NCBI GenBank assembly: GCA_023127905.1
Contig: JAGMEZ010000523.1
Coordinates: forward strand, 1-14,052
Length of the DNA: 14,052 nt
Source: Caldifarciminota bacterium
Lineage (GTDB): Bacteria > Hydrothermota > E44-bin80
Direction of reading: 5' to 3'
Shown here: piece by piece, positions 1-7,445 of the stretch
Layout: every line of letters begins with the position of its first letter
How positions within the stretch are numbered: the first letter of the stretch is position 1
Program-made: the position numbers and the translations under genes
The notes under the pieces: model-generated
The model's database searches: none
Seen by the model: only the letters and a program-made list of their open reading frames with translations
What the model was told of the DNA's origin: nothing

Positions 1-142
1 CCGAGTTATCGAGGGCAATTGCACGTGCTTTATCATAGTCATTACCTTGGCCATTATACCTTGCTACCCATCCTTGAGCAAGAATAATAGTTGGCAAAAC
101 AATTACAAGCCCTACACACAATCTTAGGATATACTTTTTCAT
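1..142 (-). CDS. Secreted SBBP-type beta-propeller protein, N-terminal fragment
   Basis: Partial gene cut off by the left edge; 47 codons are visible, starting at the ATG whose complement lies at 140-142. A Shine-Dalgarno AAAGGAG (complement of 148-154) lies 5 nt before the start. Residues 1-22 form a classic Sec signal peptide (MKK, a hydrophobic stretch, then ILA just before Q23). The mature part begins QGWVARYNGQGNDYDKARAIAL, the opening of an SBBP (seven-bladed beta-propeller) repeat, whose members typically read WVARYNG...GNDYDxAxAIAxD. Such proteins are exported and probably extracellular or surface-bound; the role of this one is unknown. The family call rests on one partial repeat, but the match is distinctive. 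It lies on the same strand as the large secreted protein downstream of 2837, separated by a terminator, so it is probably a separate transcription unit. Confidence 0.72.
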   Translation of the reverse strand, partial: MKKYILRLCVGLVIVLPTIILAQGWVARYNGQGNDYDKARAIALDNS

Positions 143-524
143 CTTCTCTCCTTTCCGTTTATGTTCACAGTTTTCTAACCCCAAATAGTTAAAAAGATAT
201 GAAGAGACCAAGAAATTACGATATTTTCCACCTTTGTTCTATAATTATAATTGCTCCGAAACTATATAATGTTGTTGTATAATTTACTTTAATAGGAAAT
301 ATGAAAATTTGTTAAGAAAATAATTTGAACTGTCCTTAATTTGTGAGCCAAAAATTGTGTATTTATAGAAAATTCCTTTCTAACGGGGTTTAACTTTTTA
401 CTTAAGAAAAAGGGGTGGGTGATTGGGTTCGAACTCCGATGTTTAATAAAATAAAATACAGGAAAGGACTTTTGTTTATTTCCTTTCCTGTATTTCGTAA
501 ATTATCTATATTTTAGACAGTTGT
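143..524. other. Non-coding stretch between two secreted-protein genes
   Basis: 382 bp, very AT-rich, with stops in all frames and no credible small ORF. Its lower end is the 5' region of the SBBP gene. TATAAT-like hexamers occur on the minus strand (complement of 244-249), but I see no matching -35 box, so no promoter is called. Its upper end holds the intrinsic terminator at 448-495. Between about 270 and 440 I see nothing beyond low-complexity A/T tracts and a T-arm-like string at 427-439 that does not belong to a tRNA. Confidence 0.6.
448..495 (-). terminator. Intrinsic terminator of the large secreted-protein gene
   Basis: A perfect 15-bp inverted repeat has arms at 454-468 and 481-495 with a 12-nt loop. 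It begins 30 nt beyond the stop codon at 525-527. Read on the minus strand, the second arm is followed by a T-rich tail (TTTTATTTTATT), as expected for Rho-independent termination. The stem is A/T-rich except for a GG-AAA-GG core. On the plus strand the following bases (CGTAAATTAT) are not T-rich, so it should work mainly for the minus-strand gene. Confidence 0.82.
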
Positions 525-2837
525 CTATTTTATAACTACAAACTTTCCGACTTGAATCTTCCCGCTTATATGATTCTCAACACTAAACAGGTATATCCCG
601 GACACGATTCCCTGAACATCCCTCGTTATGAGATTCCAATCCTCATAGCTCCTGTTACTCTGTGCATAATTGTGCTCGATCGTTCGTACAAGATCACCCC
701 CAAGACTGTAAATCCTTATAGTACACCGCTCAGGAAGATTAGCAAAACATAACCTCCGCATATGCTCATTCCACCCGTATCCTTCCCAATCCTCCCACTT
801 CAAATCCCTGTACTTCTGCGTCTGACTGATACGATAAGGATTCGGTATCACAATCACTTCGTCATCCTCCTCAGAACTTATCGGAGAAGGATAGGCAAGA
901 ATCTTGTTGCCCAATACTGCACTCTCAAGAACAGGAAGTATCGTTCCCTCGTTGAATGGCCACCCCTTGTCAAATGCCGAAATACCATAGTAGTGCGGCG
1001 TGTAGTTCAAGACATTCCTGTCAACATACTTGTAAAATGTATCATCCCCGATAATCGTATCAGGCGGTATACCCCTGTTCCAGGCAATCGGCTCCAACTC
1101 CGTTGAATCCGTGTAATCTATCCTGTCAAATTCCTTTAACAATGTCCACTCACCAGGAACACCCGTCTCGCTCCGGTAAACACGGTAACCCTCAAAATAA
1201 TTCGTGTCAAGACCAGCAGGAATACCGCTCAAAGTCGCTACAAATATGTTCTTGTAACTCTCGGATAATTTGTCCCATAGTATTGTAACCTTCTGGTCAC
1301 CAGGAGTAACCTGTATGTTCGGTATAGGCGGAGGAGGCGGACCAACAAAATCAGGAATACCATCTCCGGTCAACCATACCGTATCACCATCCTGCCAGTT
1401 ACCCGTCGTGTCATATAACACAAATTCACCCTTGTAGCCATCCCCAACTGTATCACCAGGAAGCGGTGTGTCAAAACCTGGATTGTCATATATCCGGTAT
1501 GCCCAACTCGCATTCAATGATATATCTGTAAAATCATACATTCCATACTGCTCAACAAAGTTCTCTCCGGCTATATAAGATATGATAAGGGTAAGCGTGT
1601 CAAAAGGGTTTATCTCATACGGTCCAAATGAGAGAAGATAACGGGTATCGTTTATACTGTCAACACCGGAAGGGAATGCGTAACCGAGTGTCGCATTTAC
1701 TCCTCTTTCCCCTACCTGATCAGGATCAAAATATCTGTTACTCAGAATTCTGTACTTGTTTATGTCCCCATCAGGTGTACCATCGACATCAAAAGGGTTT
1801 TCAGAATGAGACGGTCCCCAATCCTTCTCGGGATCCGCATTTGAAAGCCACCAGTTGTAGGAGACGAATTCAGGCGGTGGGTATAGTATTCGTGTCCCTG
1901 TTGCGCCATCTGCCGAAACCGGATATTCTTTATGAAGGGGATGGGACGGTAGACCGGGATCAGGCTCCTTGTCTCCGTCAAAATCTGCGACCCAGGCAAG
2001 GTTAATCAATTCATTGGGATCATTTGTCTTGGGTTGATTTGAAATGGAGTTCCCATCCTTATCATAATAGCCTTCCCCCCATAATGTATCGGTATTATCC
2101 CTCCATCTCCTGAATCCTGTAATGTCATCCTGTGCTTTTTCATTTTGATAGTCGGGACCCCATGGACCTACATCAGCGTCAATATACAGTCCAAAATAGA
2201 GATCATATAGTTTTGAAGTGCTGATGTTCAAGATGTCAAATTTATAAAAAACGAAGTCCTGGTTGTACGTGTAACTCCAGGCATAATCGGTCTGCTCAAC
2301 TCTAATACCCATCGGCCTGTGAGCAGCAGGAGAAGCATTAGGAAAAAAATCGTCTGTATATGCCATATAGAAATCCTGTTCGGAAATAGCCAATGAATCG
2401 TAGTATATAGATGACTGCCTTGTTGACTTTACATAAATTGTATCAGAATCTGCAGGTGTAGCCCAGAATTCATTTTCATGCTGCCATCCGTCAGCACCGA
2501 CTGAAACAAGAGTGTCGAACGTTGTGTCCGATGTCTGGATAATAGCACCAATCCAGAGAGCACCCTGGAAAAGATAATCTTTATGTGAACCTCCTGGAAA
2601 TTCACAGGATGGAAAATTTACGCCGTGGATCTTCCAGTCTCCCGCATTTCCGAAAAAACCGTAGTTTGTTGAAGTTATCCAAATATTTCCAGCGTCATGA
2701 AATTTATACTGGATTGTAGGTTGGTTCGCTGTGAATGGTATTATCAGCGGAGTCTGTGTATTATCAATATACGTATAACTCAACGTTATGGAAAATAGGA
2801 TAAAGAAAAGTGTAATAACTGTTACTTTCTTTTTCAT
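525..2837 (-). CDS. Secreted surface protein with FN3-like region and FlgD/T9SS-like C-terminal domain
   Basis: 770 residues from the ATG complementary to 2835-2837. That start is preferred over the upstream in-frame ATG at 2876 because AAAGGAGG (complement of 2843-2850) lies 5 nt before it, the signal peptide MKKKVTVITLFFILF begins there, and 2876 sits about at the transcription start. Residues 1 to about 22 are a signal peptide. The large N-terminal region (about 35-480) has the GALWIGA, AHRPMGI and YIDADVGPWG motifs seen in uncharacterised surface proteins of FCB-type candidate phyla. A five-proline linker (around 500) leads into a fibronectin-III-like segment with EGYRVYRSE. The last 110 residues (VIPNPYR ... 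SGIYLFSVE ... VGKFVVIK) resemble the FlgD-like or type IX secretion C-terminal domain. It is probably exported and cell-surface-attached or released; substrate unknown. Gene composition is less AT-rich than its neighbours (about 47% G+C in 601-660 against 33% in 3301-3360, counted by eye). Confidence 0.85.
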   Translation of the reverse strand: MKKKVTVITLFFILFSITLSYTYIDNTQTPLIIPFTANQPTIQYKFHDAGNIWITSTNYGFFGNAGDWKIHGVNFPSCEFPGGSHKDYLFQGALWIGAIIQTSDTTFDTLVSVGADGWQHENEFWATPADSDTIYVKSTRQSSIYYDSLAISEQDFYMAYTDDFFPNASPAAHRPMGIRVEQTDYAWSYTYNQDFVFYKFDILNISTSKLYDLYFGLYIDADVGPWGPDYQNEKAQDDITGFRRWRDNTDTLWGEGYYDKDGNSISNQPKTNDPNELINLAWVADFDGDKEPDPGLPSHPLHKEYPVSADGATGTRILYPPPEFVSYNWWLSNADPEKDWGPSHSENPFDVDGTPDGDINKYRILSNRYFDPDQVGERGVNATLGYAFPSGVDSINDTRYLLSFGPYEINPFDTLTLIISYIAGENFVEQYGMYDFTDISLNASWAYRIYDNPGFDTPLPGDTVGDGYKGEFVLYDTTGNWQDGDTVWLTGDGIPDFVGPPPPPIPNIQVTPGDQKVTILWDKLSESYKNIFVATLSGIPAGLDTNYFEGYRVYRSETGVPGEWTLLKEFDRIDYTDSTELEPIAWNRGIPPDTIIGDDTFYKYVDRNVLNYTPHYYGISAFDKGWPFNEGTILPVLESAVLGNKILAYPSPISSEEDDEVIVIPNPYRISQTQKYRDLKWEDWEGYGWNEHMRRLCFANLPERCTIRIYSLGGDLVRTIEHNYAQSNRSYEDWNLITRDVQGIVSGIYLFSVENHISGKIQVGKFVVIK

Positions 2838-2842
2838 CTTTT

Positions 2843-2850
2843 CCTCCTTT
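2843..2850 (-). promoter_or_regulatory. Ribosome binding site fixing the start at 2837
   Basis: The minus strand reads AAAGGAGG, 5 nt before the ATG at 2837. The longer frame starting at 2876 has no such site, so the 13 upstream residues are probably not translated. Confidence 0.85.
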
Positions 2851-2894
2851 TTACAAAAATTACTTATATCTTTCAAATGAATCTATAATACAAT

Positions 2895-2922
2895 ATTATA
2901 AAGATAAATTTGGTTTTGTCAA
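2895..2922 (-). promoter_or_regulatory. Sigma-70-type promoter for the secreted-protein gene
   Basis: On the minus strand a perfect -35 hexamer TTGACA (complement of 2917-2922) is followed after 16 nt by a perfect -10 hexamer TATAAT (complement of 2895-2900). The predicted transcript would start near 2887-2889, leaving a leader of about 50 nt before the start codon at 2837. It is a close match to the housekeeping consensus, which implies strong expression. Confidence 0.82.
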
Positions 2923-2983
2923 GAAAAAAATGTTAAACTATACAGGATCTTTAGCATAAAGGAATTTCTATATTGTAATTTTC

Positions 2984-3012
2984 TTGACAGAAAGAGAAAA
3001 AAATGATAAAAC
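2984..3012 (+). promoter_or_regulatory. Promoter for the TPR/pyr gene array
   Basis: A perfect TTGACA at 2984-2989 is followed after 17 nt by TAAAAC at 3007-3012, matching 4 of 6 positions of TATAAT. A GATAAA at 15-nt spacing is an alternative. It sits 47 nt ahead of the TPR gene and about 60 bp from the divergent promoter, so the two -35 boxes share one regulatory region. The -35 is convincing; the -10 is only fair. Confidence 0.55.
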
Positions 3013-3058
3013 ATAATTAAATAAGGAGTAAGATTAATAAAAAAGCGGGGTATTAAAT

Positions 3059-4519
3059 ATGAAATTCAAAGGATTTTTAATAATAATTATTTTTGGTTTA
3101 GTAGGAAATAATTGTGCATACTACAATACTTTTTATAATGCGAAAACGACATATAATAGTGCAATGGAGTCAAAAAAGAATTCGCAGAACCAAAAAGCAC
3201 CACCAGAATTACTGAACAAGGTTATTGAAAAATGTGGAAGGATTATTAAATATTATTCAGGTTCGCGATGGGTTGATGATGCAATAATACTTATGGGAAA
3301 AGCATATATAGAGAAAGGTGAATATGATAAGGCATTGAGAAAATTTGAAGAACTCGCCATTTATTACCCGGAAAGCCCTTTTGTGGAAGAAGCATTCTAT
3401 TTAACGGGAATTGCTTATCTTGAAATGGAAGATTATAACCTTGCTATCGGTGCTTTTGAAAAAGTTTTAAGAGTAGAAACGAAAAAGTTTGAGGATGATG
3501 CATCTTTCAGAATTATTGAAACATTTTACAAAAAAGATGATGACGATAATCTATTTCAAGTAGGAAAGATATTTGTTTCAAATTATCCGAAGAGCCCTTA
3601 TCTACCAAGAGCATTATTTCTAATGGGAAATGCATATCTCAAATTGGAGATGCTTGATGAGGCAATAGAAACCTTAAAAAAAGCTCGGGAATCTGCGAAA
3701 AAGAGAGAAGACAAAAATGATATTGAGGAGAGGTATGCGGTTGCATTGATAAAAAAAGGGAATATTGATGAAGGGTTAGTAATTCTGAAGGATCTTTCTG
3801 AAAGAAGTATAATGAATGAAAGAACTGCTGTCCTTACTTTTGAAATTGTAGATGCATACTTGCAGGCTAATTATATTGAAAAGGCATTAAAAGAATTGGA
3901 TAATTTTATATCATTGTATCCTTCCGGTCCTTATGCAGCTGAAGCACTTTATAGGAAAGGATTAATCTATGAGAAAAAAATGGGTGATACAGAATCTGCT
4001 ATCGAAGCTTATGATAACGCTCTAAAACTTGGTCCTAAGAAAGATATTAGTGTATTTGCAACCTATAGAAGTACAGTCTTAAAAGAGATAAAAAAGTATA
4101 AGGAAGAATTGGCGAATCCTGACAGCAGTACTGATATTCCAAAAACTCACTTTCTCCTTGCTGAAGCTTTCCTTTTTGGTGAAGAAAATATAGATACTGC
4201 CTTAATTGAATACAGGAATGTTGTAAACTTATTTCCTGAGAGTTCTTTTGCACCAAAAGCAGCAATGGCGATTGCCTGGGTGTATGAGAATGAGAAACAA
4301 GATAGCTGTGAAGCTATCGTTATGTATGAATTTGTTGTGAAAAAGTTTCCTGAGACTAATTATTCTTTCGCTGCGTCAGAATCAATTAAACGATTGAAAG
4401 GAGAACAGGTTGAAGGAAACGAGGGAGAGGGGGAGAATGACGAAGAAATGAAAAATTCAGAAATACCAATGACTGAAGGTAATATCGAAGAAAAAAACGA
4501 TGTAAAACAGAAACAGTAA
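3059..4519 (+). CDS. TPR-repeat lipoprotein, outer-membrane assembly or scaffold type
   Basis: 486 residues. The N-terminus is a hydrophobic signal (FLIIIIFGLVG) followed by Cys19 and AYYNTFYNAK, a motif that recurs at the start of TPR lipoproteins in FCB-type candidate phyla. The lipobox is irregular: Gly16-Asn-Asn-Cys19, with Asn at -1 where Gly/Ala/Ser is usual, so lipidation is likely but not certain. From about residue 50 to 430 come repeated TPR helical pairs, often with the A-x-x-x-x-G-x-A-Y pattern (for example ILMGKAYIEKGEYDKALRKF, then FYLTGIAYLEMEDYNLAIGAF). The last 45 residues are an acidic, low-complexity Glu/Asn/Lys tail. Architecture resembles BamD/YbgF-like periplasmic TPR proteins, but assignment to a complex is inference. 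GGGG (3047-3050) is the closest ribosome-binding-like sequence; AAGGAG at 3023-3028 is too far away. The stop shares one base with the next start (TAATG). Confidence 0.83.
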   Translation: MKFKGFLIIIIFGLVGNNCAYYNTFYNAKTTYNSAMESKKNSQNQKAPPELLNKVIEKCGRIIKYYSGSRWVDDAIILMGKAYIEKGEYDKALRKFEELAIYYPESPFVEEAFYLTGIAYLEMEDYNLAIGAFEKVLRVETKKFEDDASFRIIETFYKKDDDDNLFQVGKIFVSNYPKSPYLPRALFLMGNAYLKLEMLDEAIETLKKARESAKKREDKNDIEERYAVALIKKGNIDEGLVILKDLSERSIMNERTAVLTFEIVDAYLQANYIEKALKELDNFISLYPSGPYAAEALYRKGLIYEKKMGDTESAIEAYDNALKLGPKKDISVFATYRSTVLKEIKKYKEELANPDSSTDIPKTHFLLAEAFLFGEENIDTALIEYRNVVNLFPESSFAPKAAMAIAWVYENEKQDSCEAIVMYEFVVKKFPETNYSFAASESIKRLKGEQVEGNEGEGENDEEMKNSEIPMTEGNIEEKNDVKQKQ

Positions 4520-5298
4520 TGAATAAAATAAGGGATTATTATTCAACTGTTGTTAATAATACACTTATAGATAACAATATATATTTATTAGAGATGTTTC
4601 TACCTGGTTTTAATGGGATGGCAGAACCGGGTCAGTTTGTAATGATAAAGGTTAATGAGACCTACGACCCTTTCTTAAGAAGACCATATAGCATTTTAGA
4701 GTGCAGTAAAGAGAAGATGAAATTTCTCATAAAAATTGTTGGAAAAGGATCAAAAATGATTGCACACAAAAAGATGAATGATAAATTTAATATTTTAGGT
4801 CCGCTTGGAGTTGGTTTCCGTGTTAACTCAAACAGGTATCCTGTTCTTGTGGCTGGTGGAATGGGAATTGCACCTCTTTGGTTTCTTGCAAAAAGGCTCA
4901 ATAGTCAAAAGAAAAAGTTTTCGATAATTTATGGAGAACGGTCAGCATCACCTCTCGGAGATAAGATAAAAAAAACCTTCAAGAAGAAGGTATTATTAGT
5001 AACAGATGATGGTTCACGGGGGTTAAAATCGACTGCAACAGGTGCTCTTTCAGCATTCCTGGATAATATTACCTATAAAAAAATTGTCTTATTCAGTTGT
5101 GGACCACCAGGAATGCTAAAAGAAATCACAAATTTTGGAATTAAGAGAAAAATTCCTGTCTCTATTTCACTCGAGGAAAGGATGGGATGTGGGATTGGTG
5201 TTTGTCTTGGGTGTAGTGTAAAAAGAAAAAACACCGATGGGTTTTTAACTGTCTGTAAAGATGGTCCTGTTTTTAGGGCTGAAGAGGTTTCGATTTGA
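4519..5298 (+). CDS. pyrK: Dihydroorotate dehydrogenase B, electron-transfer subunit
   Basis: 259 residues, the usual length for PyrK. This subunit passes electrons from PyrD to NAD+ through FAD and a [2Fe-2S] cluster in UMP synthesis. The FAD-binding motif RRPYSI is at 54-59, GPLG at 94-97, and the NAD-domain signatures GGMGIAPL at 113-120 and CGPPGML at 194-200. The cluster ligands are Cys224, Cys229, Cys232 and Cys246 (C-x4-C-x2-C-x13-C), exactly the PyrK spacing. It overlaps the TPR gene by one base with no Shine-Dalgarno sequence of its own, and overlaps pyrD by four bases, so translation is probably coupled across all three. Family is certain; nothing is missing. Confidence 0.96.
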   Translation: MNKIRDYYSTVVNNTLIDNNIYLLEMFLPGFNGMAEPGQFVMIKVNETYDPFLRRPYSILECSKEKMKFLIKIVGKGSKMIAHKKMNDKFNILGPLGVGFRVNSNRYPVLVAGGMGIAPLWFLAKRLNSQKKKFSIIYGERSASPLGDKIKKTFKKKVLLVTDDGSRGLKSTATGALSAFLDNITYKKIVLFSCGPPGMLKEITNFGIKRKIPVSISLEERMGCGIGVCLGCSVKRKNTDGFLTVCKDGPVFRAEEVSI

Positions 5299-6206
5299 AG
5301 GTTGATCTTACAACAAATATAGGTAGTCTTAAGTTTAAGAATCCTGTTCTTACGGCATCAGGAACCTTTGGTTACGGTCTTTTAATGAATGAAATATTCG
5401 AAATTTCAGAACTTGGTGGAATAATCACAAAATCTATCACTTTAAGTAAAAGAGAGGGAAATCCTGTACCGCGAATCGCTGAGACTGCCTGTGGAATTCT
5501 TAACTCAATCGGTCTTGAGAACAAAGGTATTGATAACTTTTTTAGTGAGATTCTTCCAGAGATTAGAAAATTAAAGACAAATATTATTGCAAGCATTGCA
5601 GGAGAAACGGAGCATGAGTATGGTAGTCTTGCAGAAAGATTGGATAAATACGTGAATGCTTTTGAGGTTAATATTTCCTGTCCTAATGTGAAAAAAGGTG
5701 GAATGAGTTTTGGTCAGGATCTAACTTCAACGAAGCGTGTTGTAAAGAAGGTGAGGGAAAAAACGTCGCTTCCATTAATTGTAAAATTGACTCCAAATGT
5801 TACTAAAGTTGAGGATTTTGGAAAGATGAGTGAAGATAATGGTGCAAATGCCATATCCCTTGTTAATACATATAAAGGTCTTTCTATTGATGTAAAAAGA
5901 AGAAAATCAAAATTGGGAGGTTTCACTGGGGGGCTTTCAGGTCCAGCGATTAAACCATTGGCACTTTATGCTGTATGGAAGATTGCCAGGAATGTGAATA
6001 TTCCAGTTATTGGCTGTGGAGGAATTTCGGATTTTACTGATGCGATAGAGTTTTTTATGGCTGGTGCTTCACTGATAGAGGTAGGTTCAGCAACATTCCG
6101 AGACCCAGATGCTTCATTGTCAATTCTTGAAGGTATAAGAAACTTTTTAGAAACAGAAGGAATAAAGAATATAAAGGAAATCATAGGTGTTATTGATGAA
6201 AATTAG
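5295..6206 (+). CDS. pyrD: Dihydroorotate dehydrogenase B, catalytic subunit
   Basis: 303 residues. It oxidises dihydroorotate to orotate using FMN, and forms the class 1B heterotetramer with PyrK encoded just upstream. The class 1 active-site base is Cys129 in NISCPNVKKGG (126-136). Other family landmarks are TKS with Lys46, NTYKGLSID (191-199), the FMN-phosphate region IGCGGI (239-244) and VGSATF near 263-268. The start is a TTG at 5295-5297 inside a TTGA overlap with the pyrK stop. GAGG at 5284-5287 is a reasonable ribosome site, and residue 1 there is followed by KVDLTTNIG, the normal N-terminus. The rare start may hold expression to that of pyrK by coupling. Confidence 0.96.
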   Translation: MKVDLTTNIGSLKFKNPVLTASGTFGYGLLMNEIFEISELGGIITKSITLSKREGNPVPRIAETACGILNSIGLENKGIDNFFSEILPEIRKLKTNIIASIAGETEHEYGSLAERLDKYVNAFEVNISCPNVKKGGMSFGQDLTSTKRVVKKVREKTSLPLIVKLTPNVTKVEDFGKMSEDNGANAISLVNTYKGLSIDVKRRKSKLGGFTGGLSGPAIKPLALYAVWKIARNVNIPVIGCGGISDFTDAIEFFMAGASLIEVGSATFRDPDASLSILEGIRNFLETEGIKNIKEIIGVIDEN

Positions 6207-6588
6207 AATTGTGATAATAGTACTAATCTGTATTATTTTTTTTGGCTGCTCACCATCTGTGAGGTTTGGAAGTAAAACGGATGAAAAGTCGATTGTAAAA
6301 AATGATAAAATTATTGGATATGGCACCTATTACGGACCTGGTTTTCATGGAAAAAAAACTGCATCAGGAGAGATTTTTGATATGTATAAAATGACTTGTG
6401 CACATAGGACATTGCCTTTTGGAACAATACTTAAAGTTACAAACCTTTCAAATGATAAGAGTGTGCAGGTGAGAGTAAATGATAGAGGACCATTTGTAAA
6501 AGGTGTTATCATTGACCTTTCAATGGGTGCTGCAAAAAAAATCGGGCTTGATGGAAAAGAGAAAGTTGAGATAAAGATAATTTATTAG
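6196..6588 (+). CDS. RlpA-like double-psi beta-barrel lipoprotein
   Basis: 130 residues from the ATG at 6196, preferred over GTG at 6187 because AGGTG (6185-6189) lies 6 nt upstream and the signal peptide then begins MKIR. A lipobox IFFGC places lipidated Cys18. Residues 41-118 are the RlpA double-psi beta-barrel domain: GYGTYYGPGFHGKKTASGE (Glu59), AHRTLPFGT (His70) and VNDRGPF (Asp96), the conserved residues tied to lytic activity on denuded peptidoglycan in Pseudomonas RlpA. No SPOR domain is present, so septal targeting through glycan binding is unlikely in the usual way. It overlaps the pyrD 3' end by 11 bases and ends 9 bp before pyrF, placing an envelope gene inside the pyrimidine operon. 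A non-catalytic binding role cannot be excluded. Confidence 0.9.
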   Translation: MKIRIVIIVLICIIFFGCSPSVRFGSKTDEKSIVKNDKIIGYGTYYGPGFHGKKTASGEIFDMYKMTCAHRTLPFGTILKVTNLSNDKSVQVRVNDRGPFVKGVIIDLSMGAAKKIGLDGKEKVEIKIIY

Positions 6589-6597
6589 GGAGGTTAA

Positions 6598-7329
6598 ATG
6601 GAAATAAGTTCAGAAGAACGACTAATTGTACCACTTGATGTTGTAACATTGGGAGAAGCAAAAGAGTTGTTAGATAGACTTGGTTCAGTTGTAAAATTTT
6701 ATAAGATAGGATGTACTCTCTTTACCGCTGCTGGACCTAAAGCGGTGGAAGAGGTAAAAAAGAGGGGATTCAAGGTTTTTGTAGATCTCAAATACTTTGA
6801 TATACCATCTGTTGTAACAAAAGCTGTGGAAACGCTTGCAAAAATGAACGTGGATATTTTTACGATTCATACCCTCGGTGGATTTGAATTAATGGAAAGT
6901 GTGGTTAAGGTGCTCTGTAAAGAGAAGAAAAAACCACTTGCACTTGGTGTTACAGTTCTTACAAGTATAAATGAGGCTTTTCTTCGCGATGTACTCGGAT
7001 CTACAAATGTTACTATTGATGAAGAGGTAGGGAGGTTGGCAGAGCTTGCAAGAAGCGCAGGACTGGATGGCGTTGTTGCGTCAGCTTTCGAAATAGAGAG
7101 AATCAGGGATATATGTGGTAATGATTTTGTTGTTCTCACCCCAGGAATTAGACCTAAGGGTGCTGAAATGTATGATCAGAAAAGGGTTCTTACACCCAGG
7201 GAAGCAATAAAGAAGGGAGCTGATTATATAGTTGTTGGAAGACCGATTATCCAGAGTAAAAATCCAGAGAAGGTTGCAGAACAAATAATCGAAGAAATAA
7301 GGACATCTTCTAAAAAGAAGGATGTCTGA
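6598..7329 (+). CDS. pyrF: Orotidine 5'-phosphate decarboxylase
   Basis: 243 residues. It decarboxylates OMP to UMP, the last pyrimidine step. The catalytic D-x-K-x-x-D array is Asp63-Lys65-Asp68 in VDLKYFDIP. Asp14 (VPLDV) and Lys36 (YKIG) are the substrate-side partners, and the phosphate-binding TPGIRP and VVGRPI are near 180 and 217. One difference from the common bacterial DLKFHDIP motif is Phe67 where His is usual. Shine-Dalgarno GGGAGG (6588-6593) overlaps the end of the RlpA-like stop codon and lies 4 nt before the ATG. The Lys-rich tail lies in a small hairpin-forming sequence (7302-7326) next to the stop. Confidence 0.96.
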   Translation: MEISSEERLIVPLDVVTLGEAKELLDRLGSVVKFYKIGCTLFTAAGPKAVEEVKKRGFKVFVDLKYFDIPSVVTKAVETLAKMNVDIFTIHTLGGFELMESVVKVLCKEKKKPLALGVTVLTSINEAFLRDVLGSTNVTIDEEVGRLAELARSAGLDGVVASAFEIERIRDICGNDFVVLTPGIRPKGAEMYDQKRVLTPREAIKKGADYIVVGRPIIQSKNPEKVAEQIIEEIRTSSKKKDV

Positions 7330-7360
7330 TTACTCAGATTAAGAGACAGATTACACAGAT
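7328..7360 (+). repeat. Degenerate GATTACWCA-type tandem repeat after pyrF
   Basis: Units begin at 7328, 7337, 7349 and 7358, each starting GAT (the first three GATT). The first and third are nine bases (GATTACTCA, GATTACACA) and the second is a twelve-base variant. The array starts inside the pyrF stop codon and fills the first part of the pyrF-pyrE gap. It has no T-tract or strong stem, so it is not an obvious terminator. Confidence 0.6.
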
Positions 7361-7400
7361 AAACTGAAATTAAGAAATAAATTAAAAGAAAGAATAACAG

Positions 7401-7419
7401 GTATAATGTATAGTTATAC
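7401..7419. repeat. Small inverted repeat ahead of pyrE
   Basis: Arms GTATAA (7401-7406) and TTATAC (7414-7419) are perfect complements around a 7-nt spacer, 27 bp before the pyrE start. It contains a TATAAT hexamer at 7402-7407 without a recognisable -35 box. It could be a weak promoter/operator or chance in an A/T-rich gap. Confidence 0.3.
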
Positions 7420-7445
7420 TTGAGCATTATGCAAGGAAGGTGAAA

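Noticed and set aside
418..445. T-arm-like string GGTTCGAAC suggesting a tRNA
   Set aside because: A weak stem with two G-U pairs can be drawn, but there is no acceptor, anticodon or D arm on either strand; the adjoining sequence is the terminator hairpin.
552..2005. Several plus-strand open frames of 60-125 codons opposite the large secreted-protein gene
   Set aside because: They lie antisense to a gene with a clear signal peptide, domains and promoter, lack ribosome sites and have implausible composition. They are shadows of the less AT-rich coding strand.
2838..2876. 13-residue N-terminal extension of the large secreted protein
   Set aside because: No ribosome site, it falls near the predicted transcription start, and it would bury the signal peptide; 2837 fits better.
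7302..7326. Hairpin at the pyrF 3' end as a terminator
   Set aside because: Arms of nine and ten bases pair with one bulge, but most of the stem is coding, and no T-tract follows.
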